Notes: generated by a model not told the origin, from the sequence alone. 64,000 nucleotides of DNA from Arenibacter hampyeongensis (GCF_002909255.1 NZ_PIOB01000005.1:186001-250000); one strand, 5' to 3'. Shown: positions 47,178 to 55,781, numbered from the stretch's first letter. Numbers and translations are program-made.

Positions 47178-47352
47178 TTTAGGGTACGTTTAATATTTTG
47201 GATATCATTTGGTAATATTGATAATGTGACTGTCTATAATTTATTCGATGTATATCCAACACTCATGACTCCTATATTAAGGCATCAAGAATCATTTAAT
47301 GCTGGAAGGGCGCAAATGGCCATATCCTCCGGTGTCAAATCTATTTTTTATT

Positions 47353-48432
47353 ATGTTAAAAGCTAAACTTTTTAATTCCAAATTTCAAGTTTTTCACGGT
47401 GTGGGGAAACCTTTCAGTTTTGAGGGAAAAGCACAGGAAATTAAATTGAATACTGGTGAAGCGTTGGTGAAAATTGTTTTGGCTACCATTTGTGGGTCCG
47501 ATCTGCATACCATTGAAGGGAAAAGAAAAGAAGATGTTCCCTGTATTCTTGGGCACGAGGCTGTTGGGGAGATTATTGACATAAGTGGCCGACCTGGTTT
47601 TAAAATCGGAGATAGGGTAACATGGACTATTGCCGATAGCTGTGGAAAATGTCCGGCCTGTAATGATTACGGACTTCCCGAAAAATGTAATGAACTTTTT
47701 AAATATGGCCATGCCTCAATGTCGGAGGGAAGTGGTCTAAATGGATGTTATTCAACTGTCATCCACATAAGAAAAGGGACTCACCTGGTAAAGGTTCCTG
47801 CAATGATAAATAACAGTATTGCTGCTCCCGCCAATTGTGCACTTGCTACTATGGTAAATGCTGTTTCACAAGCCAAAAAATTTCCTAAAAAAGTTGTTGT
47901 TCAGGGAGGTGGTCTATTGGGTGTTTATGCCTGTGCACTGCTCAAGGAAATGGGAGTTCCAAATATTTACTGTCTGGAGGTCAATGAAAATCGTTTTGAT
48001 TTGATCAGAAAATTTGGGGCAATCCCCGTAGATGCCAGGGATACGCTTAAAGCAACTCAATGTATCTTGAACAAGATAGGAGACGGCGCCGATGTAATTT
48101 TTGAAGTTGCCGGTGTTAAGGAATTAATTCAACAAGGGGTTGAATTGTTACGCCCGGGAGGGGAATATATATTGGTGGGATTGGTACATCCCGATTCAGA
48201 ATTAAGTATAACTGCAGAACAAATTATCAGGAAATGTATTAGTATAAAGGGCGTGCATAACTATGCCCCTTGGCATTTAGAGGAAGCTGTTGCCTTTTTA
48301 GATCGCAATTACATGAACTTTCCATTTGAGGAACTTGTGAGCCCTCCATTTGGTTTGGAGAATATCAGTGAGGCGATTGTGGAGGCAAAAAAACAAAATT
48401 GGTTCAGAGTCTCGTTAAATCCACAACTATAA
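47353..48432 (+). CDS. Zinc-dependent alcohol dehydrogenase associated with phosphonate catabolism
   Basis: This medium-chain dehydrogenase (359 residues from the ATG at 47353; the frame is open to 47299) has catalytic zinc ligands in TICGSDLHTIEG and GHEAVGEI, the structural zinc cysteines in CGKCPACNDYGLPEKC, and the cofactor loop GGGLLGVYACALL. It resembles the dehydrogenase group often found in phosphonate gene clusters (described as TIGR03366). It could oxidise 2-hydroxyethylphosphonate to phosphonoacetaldehyde and so feed PhnY; this is inference. Its stop is directly followed by the next ATG. Confidence 0.85.
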   Translation: MLKAKLFNSKFQVFHGVGKPFSFEGKAQEIKLNTGEALVKIVLATICGSDLHTIEGKRKEDVPCILGHEAVGEIIDISGRPGFKIGDRVTWTIADSCGKCPACNDYGLPEKCNELFKYGHASMSEGSGLNGCYSTVIHIRKGTHLVKVPAMINNSIAAPANCALATMVNAVSQAKKFPKKVVVQGGGLLGVYACALLKEMGVPNIYCLEVNENRFDLIRKFGAIPVDARDTLKATQCILNKIGDGADVIFEVAGVKELIQQGVELLRPGGEYILVGLVHPDSELSITAEQIIRKCISIKGVHNYAPWHLEEAVAFLDRNYMNFPFEELVSPPFGLENISEAIVEAKKQNWFRVSLNPQL

Positions 48433-49677
48433 ATGGATTATTTTGGACGCAAAAATGAAAATTTTCGAAAATATCAATGGAAAATGCTCTTCGCCGTTAT
48501 GTTCTGCTACCTGTTCTACTATACTGGTAGACAGAATTTTGGTTGGGCCATACAAGGTATATCAATAGAATTCAACGTTACAAAGCAATATATTGGATGG
48601 GCCGGCGCGGCCATGCTTTGGGCTTATGGAATAGGACAATTTATTAATGGCAATTTGGCCGATAAGTTTGGTGCCCGCCGCATGATGGTTATTGGGGGCG
48701 TTCTTTCGGTAATCATGAACTGGGCAACAAGTTTTGCTACCGCCTACTGGATGATAATAGTTTTTTGGGCTTTAAATGGTTTTTGTCAATCTTTGGGTTG
48801 GGCTCCAGGAAGTCGTCTTGTGGCAAATTGGTGGGGAGAAAGAGAAAGGGGTAAGGCATTTGGATTTTATGTGTTTGCGGCTGGCTGTTCGTCCATCCTA
48901 ATTTATTTATTATCCATTATAATGTTGGATATCTACGAATTGGACTGGAGATGGCTTTTTAGATTGCCCGTACTATTGCTTTTTTTGGGATGTGCCGTTT
49001 TCTATTTTGTAGTGAGGAACAAACCGGAGGAACTTGGTTTTCCCGCTCTTCAGGAAGATACCGAATTAATCGGCATAAAGGAGGAAGAAACCTCGATTGA
49101 ACGATACAAAGTGGTTTTGTTGAACAAAAAATTTATTTTGGCATGTATTTCCATTGGCTTTCAGAATATGGCAAGGTACGGTCTCTTGGTCTGGGTGCCT
49201 CTTTATTATTTGGGAACCACCTTGGATGAATCTACGAATTTATGGATTGCATTAGCGCTTCCTATTGGCATGGCTATGGGAACAATTTTCTTTGGCCAAT
49301 TATCGGATCGTGTCTTTAAATCCAATAGATCAAAACCAATAGCTTTATCCATGGGTCTAGCCGGTTTGGTTATTTTATTGGTATACCTTATTCCAAAGGA
49401 AAACTTATTTGGCGGACTAATGTTAATGTTTGCGGCGGGGTTTTTAGTATATGGCCCTCAATCCTGTTATTGGCCGTTGAGCCCAGATCTGCTGGGCGTT
49501 AAGAGGTCCGGTACTGGAGTTGGGGTGATGAATACATTTGCTTATGGGTTTGCAGGAGCTGGGGAGCCTTTTATTGGATATCTAGTGGATGTAGGAGGTG
49601 AACAGAATATTGTTTTTGTGGCCACAGCTGTAATGTGCTTCATTAGTTCAGTAATTATTAGGTTCGTTAGACGCTAA
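48433..49677 (+). CDS. Second MFS transporter, organophosphate antiporter-like
   Basis: This 414-residue, roughly 12-span carrier is of the same GlpT/UhpC-like group (YLFYYTGRQNFGWAIQ, YGIGQFINGNLADKFGARR, SLGWAPGSRLVANWWGERERG). It is a divergent paralogue of the carrier at 45915. Its ATG immediately follows the dehydrogenase stop, so the two are translationally coupled, which suggests this carrier brings in the substrate of the dehydrogenase. Confidence 0.87.
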   Translation: MDYFGRKNENFRKYQWKMLFAVMFCYLFYYTGRQNFGWAIQGISIEFNVTKQYIGWAGAAMLWAYGIGQFINGNLADKFGARRMMVIGGVLSVIMNWATSFATAYWMIIVFWALNGFCQSLGWAPGSRLVANWWGERERGKAFGFYVFAAGCSSILIYLLSIIMLDIYELDWRWLFRLPVLLLFLGCAVFYFVVRNKPEELGFPALQEDTELIGIKEEETSIERYKVVLLNKKFILACISIGFQNMARYGLLVWVPLYYLGTTLDESTNLWIALALPIGMAMGTIFFGQLSDRVFKSNRSKPIALSMGLAGLVILLVYLIPKENLFGGLMLMFAAGFLVYGPQSCYWPLSPDLLGVKRSGTGVGVMNTFAYGFAGAGEPFIGYLVDVGGEQNIVFVATAVMCFISSVIIRFVRR

Positions 49678-49734
49678 TTTGGTAATAATGTTTAGTAGTA
49701 GTGGAATCAAATTTTTAAATAAAATAATAGCAAT

Positions 49735-50676
49735 ATGGGAAAGAAGTATTTATTCGTTGTTTTAACAATAATGGTACTAATGGCTGGCTGTAAAGTCGAA
49801 GATAAAACCAAGGAATTTAATGTATTGACGAAACGTGTGGTTGTAATTGGGTTAGATGGTATTAGCGTTGATGGTTATAATACTGCAAAACATCCCAATT
49901 TGGATGCATTAATGGCAGATGGAGTATTGTCCTTGAATACAAGGAATGTAATGCCATCCGTAACATTGCCCAATTGGACTTCCCACCTTACAGGAAGTGG
50001 CCCTGAGCAGCATGGGGTATTAAGTAATGGCTGGGAATTGGATAAGGTAATCTTGCCGGCAGTAGAAACCGATAGCGAGGGTTATTATCCATCTATTTTT
50101 AAAATTTTGAAGGAGGGCGTGCCAAATGTAAAAACAGCTTTTTATTACAATTGGGCAGAATTGATCAATTCTTTTAATCCACGATATTTGGATGTTGTAA
50201 GTTTTGAAGAAAATGATGGATATCAAAATAATTATGGAAGGGCCTTAGACTTTATCAAAAGGAACAAGTCCAACCCTACTATGGTATTTCTTTATTCTGT
50301 GCATACAGATCACGCTGGCCACAATCATGGTTGGATGTCCCCGGAATATATTACATCTATTGAAGAAGTGGATGTCCATATCGGGGAATTTATAAATAAG
50401 CTTAAGGAAGAAGGACTTTATGAGGATACCCATTTTATGTTTTTTACGGATCACGGTGGAGTACCGGAGAGCGGCCATGGAGGTATAACACGCCAGGAAT
50501 TGGAAGTGCCCTGGGCCATAACAGGTCCTGGAATAAGCAAGGGTCGAAGATTGAAGGAGCCCAATAATTCAGTAAATACAGCTATGACTATCTCGCATCT
50601 TTTTGGTTGTAGGAATGTTCCGCTTTCCTGGACAGGGGAAGTACCCATGTCCATTTTTGAATCCAATGAAAAGTAA
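49735..50676 (+). CDS. Alkaline-phosphatase-fold phosphodiesterase lipoprotein
   Basis: This 313-residue lipoprotein (lipobox MAGC, Cys19) is a compact type I phosphodiesterase/nucleotide pyrophosphatase domain. It has VVIGLDGISVDGY, the nucleophile Thr77 in SVTLPNWTSHLTG, HTDHAGHNHGW and FFTDHGGVPESGHGG, so the metal site looks complete. Unlike the protein at 40259 it lacks a LamG domain. It likely removes a phosphate or phosphonate ester in the periplasm. Confidence 0.9.
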   Translation: MGKKYLFVVLTIMVLMAGCKVEDKTKEFNVLTKRVVVIGLDGISVDGYNTAKHPNLDALMADGVLSLNTRNVMPSVTLPNWTSHLTGSGPEQHGVLSNGWELDKVILPAVETDSEGYYPSIFKILKEGVPNVKTAFYYNWAELINSFNPRYLDVVSFEENDGYQNNYGRALDFIKRNKSNPTMVFLYSVHTDHAGHNHGWMSPEYITSIEEVDVHIGEFINKLKEEGLYEDTHFMFFTDHGGVPESGHGGITRQELEVPWAITGPGISKGRRLKEPNNSVNTAMTISHLFGCRNVPLSWTGEVPMSIFESNEK

Positions 50677-50747
50677 ATCGCATTTATAGTATCCTCCGCT
50701 ATTGGAATATTATAAATTTTTAGTAGGTTAATTAAAATTAGAGTGCA

Positions 50748-51983
50748 ATGAAAAGTGAGTCGATTCATGAGACTGATTTAGTAATAATTGGTGGTGGTAT
50801 ATTTGGTTGTGCAATTGCTTATTACTACAGTAAAAATAATCCAGGAAAGGAAGTAGTTCTGTTAGAACGCAACGAGCTTAACAATGCAGCTACCAGTAGA
50901 GCTGCTGCCTTAATGACCATGGTCCGGTCCAAAAGATCCTATATTCCATTAACCATTGAAACTTTTAAAGTGGCCAAGGAAATGGAAGTGGAACTTGGGG
51001 AAACATTGGATTTTAAGGTGGTTGGTATGATGCATGTAGCAGCCAGCGAAGCCAAGGTCAAGGATTTGGAGAACCTTATGATGATTGCCAAGGAATATAA
51101 ACAAGAGGCTTACTATATTACCAAAGAGGAGGCACAACAAAAGGCCCCTTGGCTAAAGCTGGACGAGGCTTTGAAGATAGGTTTTGTACCCAATGAAGCC
51201 TATTGTGACCCTTATATGTTGGGGACATTCTTTGCTAGGTGCGCTAGAAAATATGGTGCAAAAATTCGACAAGGGGTTGAAGTCTTGGGTTTGATACATG
51301 AAGGCAAAAACGTTAAAGGGGTAAGGACCACTGAAGGGGAAATATATGCGGATACTGTGGTAGATGCCGCTGGGGTATGGGCTCCCATTCTCGCCAAGGA
51401 AATAGGGTCTGGACTTCCCATGGCACCAGTGAGAAGTCAATATTGGATTACCGAGCGCGCCGATATTTTTCCAACAGATTCTCCAATGGTACTGCTCCCA
51501 GATGCTCAGGCTTATGCCCGTCCTGAGGGAGGAAGTTTGCTTTTTGGGATTCGTGAAAAAAAGTCGTTAGTGGCATCCCCTAAAGAAGTTCCCAATGATA
51601 TTACAGATTTTGTTTTTAGTGCAGATGAAGGTATGGACGATCTTTTTGAAAACGGTGAGCGACTAGCCCGTTTTTTTCCGGCCTTCTATGATATGGGGAT
51701 TAAATATTACGTGGCTGGATTTTCGGGCTACACCCCGGATTCCCAATTGGTATTGGGAGCTGTTCCTGGATCAACAGGTTTTCTGGTGGCTTCTGGATGC
51801 TGCGGGGCGGGAATATCGGTCGCAGGAGGTGTAGGCTTGGGGATTGCGGAAATGGCAGCCGGTAGGTCCAATCCCTTGGATTTTTCAGAATTTGAAATTG
51901 CCAGGTTCGGGGAAATAGATCCCTTTGGGGAAGATTGGCTTAAAAAATGTGCTGATGCCAGATCTAATAAAGTAAGTGGTTAA
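50748..51983 (+). CDS. FAD-dependent amine/amino-acid oxidase-like protein
   Basis: This 411-residue DAO-family protein has an N-terminal FAD motif (VIIGGGIFGCAIAYYY), a second half with VVDAAGVWAPILAKEIG, and the late YVAGFSGYTPDSQLVLG and GCCGAGISVAGGVGLG. It has no signal peptide. Relatives oxidise glycine, sarcosine or similar amines. FAD enzymes of this type recur in AEP clusters, where some oxidise AEP or N-methylated AEP to phosphonoacetaldehyde. That would give a second route into PhnY here, but the substrate is inferred from position only. Confidence 0.85.
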   Translation: MKSESIHETDLVIIGGGIFGCAIAYYYSKNNPGKEVVLLERNELNNAATSRAAALMTMVRSKRSYIPLTIETFKVAKEMEVELGETLDFKVVGMMHVAASEAKVKDLENLMMIAKEYKQEAYYITKEEAQQKAPWLKLDEALKIGFVPNEAYCDPYMLGTFFARCARKYGAKIRQGVEVLGLIHEGKNVKGVRTTEGEIYADTVVDAAGVWAPILAKEIGSGLPMAPVRSQYWITERADIFPTDSPMVLLPDAQAYARPEGGSLLFGIREKKSLVASPKEVPNDITDFVFSADEGMDDLFENGERLARFFPAFYDMGIKYYVAGFSGYTPDSQLVLGAVPGSTGFLVASGCCGAGISVAGGVGLGIAEMAAGRSNPLDFSEFEIARFGEIDPFGEDWLKKCADARSNKVSG

Positions 51984-52000
51984 ATGACAAAAAAGATAAA

Positions 52001-53005
52001 ATGCAAAATCTAAATAAAGGACGACGTAAATTTATTGCGAACATAAGTATGGGTTCTGCGGCCATAGGTCTAGGGACTGCAGGTGCATATGCTTTTGCAC
52101 CCAAAAAGGAAGTGGGTATAAGTAAAGCTGTTAAGATTGGCTTTATAACAGATATACACCATGGATTTTGTGCAGACGGTTTGGAACGTTTGGAAGTTTT
52201 TATAAAGGAGGCCTCCTCCCGTAAATTGGATTTTATAATCCAAGGGGGCGATTTTTGTCACCCAACACCCGAGGCAAATGAATGTATAGATCTTTGGAAC
52301 AGTTATAAGGGGGAGAAATACCATGTTTTGGGCAACCATGATATGGATAAGGGAAGCAAACAGGATGCCATGGATTTTTTTGGAATGAAGAATAATTACT
52401 ATTCCTTTGATAAAGGAGACTTTCATTTCGTGGTAATGGACGGGAACTATATTATGAAGGATGGAAATTACGAGGATTATGGCCACGCCAATTTTTATAT
52501 TGATCAGGCGAATAGAAGTTTGGTGAATCCAGAACAGATCGAATGGCTGAAACAGGATTTGGAAAAAACGGATAAGCAAACCATTATTATTTCCCATCAG
52601 GCCTTTGACGAAATTTGGGATGGTTGGTCGTCCCCAAGTAGGTTTGCCGTTAGAAAGGTAATAGATGATGCCAATAATAGAACGGATTACCAAAAAGTAA
52701 TTGCCTGCTTTTGCGGACATCATCATGTGGACGACCACAGTTATATTAACAACGTTCATTATTTTCAGATGAACAGTGCTTCCTATTATTATGTTGGTGG
52801 CGACTACGGTTCAGATGGCAGTAGGGCTATGTATCAGGATTCCATTTTCGCTTTTTTGACACTAGATCCCTCTGGCCACATTTCAATTGAAGGAAGGGAA
52901 AGTCAATTTATGCATCCGACCCCTGCGGAAAAGAAACATCCAGACGCTCCAAGGCTCTCGGCCTCCATTAGTAATAGAAAATTAGATTTTAAAAATAAAA
53001 AGTAA
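52001..53005 (+). CDS. Tat-exported calcineurin-like metallophosphoesterase
   Basis: This 334-residue protein starts with a twin-arginine signal (GRRKFIANISMGSAAIG). The metallophosphoesterase motifs are complete: FITDIHHG (Asp51, His53), QGGDFCH (Asp84), LGNHDMD (Asn112, His113), ISHQ and CGHHHVDDH. It acts in the periplasm on a phosphomonoester or diester. It starts 17 bases after the FAD enzyme and ends four bases before the LamG-EEP gene, so all three are one operon. Confidence 0.9.
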   Translation: MQNLNKGRRKFIANISMGSAAIGLGTAGAYAFAPKKEVGISKAVKIGFITDIHHGFCADGLERLEVFIKEASSRKLDFIIQGGDFCHPTPEANECIDLWNSYKGEKYHVLGNHDMDKGSKQDAMDFFGMKNNYYSFDKGDFHFVVMDGNYIMKDGNYEDYGHANFYIDQANRSLVNPEQIEWLKQDLEKTDKQTIIISHQAFDEIWDGWSSPSRFAVRKVIDDANNRTDYQKVIACFCGHHHVDDHSYINNVHYFQMNSASYYYVGGDYGSDGSRAMYQDSIFAFLTLDPSGHISIEGRESQFMHPTPAEKKHPDAPRLSASISNRKLDFKNKK

Positions 53006-53008
53006 AGA

Positions 53009-54733
53009 ATGGTTCAAGTGTTTATAAATAATAACTGTAGTTTAATTAATTCGAATAACAAATTTACTGCCATAGAACGAAAGGAATCAATCCGCCTTAT
53101 CCGGGTTTTAGTCAATCTCTTTAAAAGTGTACAGCGGTTGGGATTAAGAATTGCCCTGTCAATTATTACACTTATGATATTGGGTACAGCCCAGTCACAA
53201 GAACCAACTTTATATATGAATTTTGACGAACACGGATTTGAGGAGCAAATTGTTTCCAAAAATAATGCTGTTTATATGGTTGATCTTCAGCAAAACCAGT
53301 TTGCAGAGGGGCTAACAGGAAAGTCCCTGGACCTTTCCGCCAATGCCTCGCTGAGAAGGCCGGTACTATTGAAAGAAGGAGAGTTGCCCGATTTTAGTGA
53401 AAAGTCCTCCTTTTCAATTCAAATCTGGGTCAAAACCTTGCCCAAAGCACCCATGGGAACACCTATTGTTGGAAATAAAATTGCTGAAGATTTCACTAAA
53501 GAAGGATGGCAAATCTATACCAAAGAAAATGGGGCATGGGCATTGGTTCTAAATGATGGCAAGAATAGATTTGATTACCAGCCAACGGCCGAAAGGCAAA
53601 AGATTAATGACGGATTATGGCATCAAATCCTCTTTACGGTTGATAGGGACCGAAATGAGGTGTGGATTTATTTTGACGGGAATAATGTGGGCATCTATAA
53701 TACCCCTGGCTTAGAGAGTTTGGAATCGGAATATTCGACCGTTATTGGCGGGTCGGATGAGAAATGGGAATACGGCTCCAACGGGCAATGGAATGCTTTT
53801 AATGGGTATTTGGATGAGATAAAAGTATGGAATACGGTCATAAATTCCGAAACAGTTAAGGAGTTGTATGCCCAATTTAATCCCATTACGGAAAAAAGTA
53901 TAGAGGTCATGGGTCCCAGGCATTTAAAGGTTTTAACATGGAATATTTGGCATGGAGGACACCGTTATGGAAAGGAGGTAGGCTTGCAACGGGTAATAGA
54001 GACTATAAAGGCTACTAATGCAGACCTCATAGGCCTTATAGAAACGTATGGATCTGGTGAAGAAATAGCAGATGCCTTGGGGTATTATTTTTATCTAATA
54101 AGTTCCAACTTATCCATTATGAGTCGTTATCCGATTACAGAAACGATTACGGAGTTTAAACCTTTTAATTTTGGAGGGGTATTATTAAATATTGGTAGCT
54201 CAAAGGAATTGGTATTTTTTGATACCTGGTTGCATTATTTACCTGACTACAGTAATAGTATTATAAAAGAAAACAAAACCCCCAAGGCTTTAATCGCAGA
54301 TGAGGAAGGGACGCGCCACGGAGAGATAAAGGAAATTTTAAGGAATATAACTCCATATCTAAAAAATTCTGATGAAACTCCAGTAATTATGGTCGGGGAT
54401 TTTAATATGGGATCGCACCTTGATTGGACAAGGGCAACCAAGGATATACATTATGGAAAAATAGTGGAATGGCCTGAAAGTAAGGCAATGTTCCAAGCCG
54501 GTTTTAAGGATAGTTATCGTGAATTGCACATCAACCCCTTACTTGATCCAGGGTTTACATGGACCCCTAGGGCAGCGACCTCTTCTGATAAATATGGTCT
54601 TAGGGACAGAATAGATTACATATATTACAAAGGAAATGGGTTGCTTCCAATAGAATCGAAAGTCATCGATTATCACCCTATAATGTTTCCTTCGGACCAT
54701 GCAGCGGTTTTAACAGTTTTTCAAATTAAATAA
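53009..54733 (+). CDS. Secreted LamG domain fused to an endonuclease/exonuclease/phosphatase domain
   Basis: This 574-residue protein has a hydrophobic export segment at about residues 44-62 (IALSIITLMILGTAQSQ), preceded by an unusually long N terminus, so the true start may be a later TTG or GTG. A LamG-like domain spans about 75-290. The EEP domain (about 305-572) has LTWNIWHGG, the metal Glu in LIETYG, VGDFNMGSHLDW, RDRIDYIYY and the terminal PSDHAAVLT. EEP enzymes include nucleases and sphingomyelinase-type lipid phosphodiesterases. The context points to a phosphodiester or phosphonoester lipid or glycan rather than DNA. Confidence 0.85.
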   Translation: MVQVFINNNCSLINSNNKFTAIERKESIRLIRVLVNLFKSVQRLGLRIALSIITLMILGTAQSQEPTLYMNFDEHGFEEQIVSKNNAVYMVDLQQNQFAEGLTGKSLDLSANASLRRPVLLKEGELPDFSEKSSFSIQIWVKTLPKAPMGTPIVGNKIAEDFTKEGWQIYTKENGAWALVLNDGKNRFDYQPTAERQKINDGLWHQILFTVDRDRNEVWIYFDGNNVGIYNTPGLESLESEYSTVIGGSDEKWEYGSNGQWNAFNGYLDEIKVWNTVINSETVKELYAQFNPITEKSIEVMGPRHLKVLTWNIWHGGHRYGKEVGLQRVIETIKATNADLIGLIETYGSGEEIADALGYYFYLISSNLSIMSRYPITETITEFKPFNFGGVLLNIGSSKELVFFDTWLHYLPDYSNSIIKENKTPKALIADEEGTRHGEIKEILRNITPYLKNSDETPVIMVGDFNMGSHLDWTRATKDIHYGKIVEWPESKAMFQAGFKDSYRELHINPLLDPGFTWTPRAATSSDKYGLRDRIDYIYYKGNGLLPIESKVIDYHPIMFPSDHAAVLTVFQIK

Positions 54734-54839
54734 TACGTTACAAATATGATAAAGTGTAGATTTTTATTGCCCATTTTATTGATAGCCCGATAACTGCTTT
54801 ACGGATACCCCTTCAAATGGATCCCGTTAAAAAGAAAAA

Positions 54840-54887
54840 ATCACCTATAAGGGGTCCAATCCAGGTTTTGGACCCCTTATAGGTGAT
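54840..54887 (-). terminator. Strong hairpin, terminator-like on the minus strand
   Basis: Perfect 20-base arms at 54840-54859 and 54868-54887 surround an eight-base loop. On the minus strand it runs into a T-rich tract (the A-rich 54829-54840 of the plus strand). No minus-strand gene is seen upstream of it, although it may also stop plus-strand readthrough from 54733. Confidence 0.7.
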
Positions 54888-55159
54888 AAATGTACAGAAT
54901 AAGGAACCATTGAGCCACATTGCGATTAAACTTGGTTGGTGTCCTGGGGCCAATGATAGAAAGGCCTGGCGTGATTGATAAAGAGAAATTTTTTTTAGGC
55001 TGGTATAGCGCAAACCACTTCAAAATTATTGGGATTTACTTTCGTAAGCGATCTTCCTATTGGTAAAAAAATATCTGTAATGGGGAAATAACTAGTTGAT
55101 GTTCCTAATTACTTTAAGGGCATCTTCTTTATGTTTCCAATTTGCCAAAAATAATTGCT

Positions 55160-55167
55160 TATTTTTG
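55160..55167 (+). promoter_or_regulatory. Promoter -7 element (TATTTTTG) of the XRE-cupin gene
   Basis: A perfect TAnnTTTG lies 57 bases before the ATG. The nearest TTG upstream is only 15 bases away, shorter than the usual spacing, so the -33 element is uncertain. Confidence 0.45.
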
Positions 55168-55223
55168 CATAATAACCCACATTGTGGCTAGTACTTTGCT
55201 AGTTAATGACCAACAGTAGCTAA

Positions 55224-55781
55224 ATGGATGATATTCTTATAAATATTGGTAGGCAATTAAAATTGGCCCGTCAAAAAAGAGATTTAACCTTGCAACAAGT
55301 GGCGAAAAGAACCGGCGTTAGTGCTGGGCTTATTTCCAAGATAGAAAATTTAAGAACTACGCCATCCCTTCCCGTACTCTTAAAAATAATGCAGACACTT
55401 AGCATAGATTTATCGGAATTGGACTTGTCTTCCAACGTTTCAGGAGATTATATAGTGATTAAACATGGCATGGGGACCAAGGAAGAACGGGAAGATTCCG
55501 TTAATCTGGAATATACCCATTTGCTCTCAAGTACCTCTTCCGATAGTAGTATTAGAGTGTATATTGTTAATGTGTCCGCTGGAGCATATCGGAAACCAAT
55601 TTCTACGAATGCCAATGAATTGATTTATGTTCTTAGCGGGAAGGTGAATTATTTGCTCAAAAAAGATAAGGTTCTTTTGGAAAAAGGGGATCTTTTGTAT
55701 TTTGATGGATCCATTCCTCACGGGGTTTCCAATGAGTTCAATGAGGAGGCCATCATGTTAAAAATTTACTTTTTACACTAA
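55224..55781 (+). CDS. XRE-family regulator with cupin domain
   Basis: This 185-residue protein has an N-terminal helix-turn-helix (LARQKRDLTLQQVAKRTG, then GLISKIENLRTTPSLPVLLK; residues about 12-60) and a C-terminal cupin (about 105-183, ELIYVLSGKVNYLL and LLYFDGSIPHGVSNEF). XRE-cupin regulators sense small metabolites and often control the metabolism of amines, amino acids or phosphonates. It lies between the phosphonate locus and the proline genes and could control either; a terminator follows it. Confidence 0.9.
   Translation: MDDILINIGRQLKLARQKRDLTLQQVAKRTGVSAGLISKIENLRTTPSLPVLLKIMQTLSIDLSELDLSSNVSGDYIVIKHGMGTKEEREDSVNLEYTHLLSSTSSDSSIRVYIVNVSAGAYRKPISTNANELIYVLSGKVNYLLKKDKVLLEKGDLLYFDGSIPHGVSNEFNEEAIMLKIYFLH

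Larger units (their letters stand above)
54734..55223. other. Intergenic region between the phosphonate locus and the XRE-cupin gene
   Basis: These 490 bases hold a 20-base perfect hairpin oriented as a minus-strand terminator and a TATTTTTG -7 box before the XRE gene. No gene is recognised. Confidence 0.5.

Noticed and set aside
52070-52759. 229-residue minus-strand frame inside the metallophosphoesterase gene.
   Set aside because: Antisense shadow; the plus-strand gene has complete catalytic motifs.
54813-55013. 66-residue minus-strand frame between the phosphonate locus and the XRE gene.
   Set aside because: Its end lies over the 20-base hairpin and it shows no family likeness or start signal.
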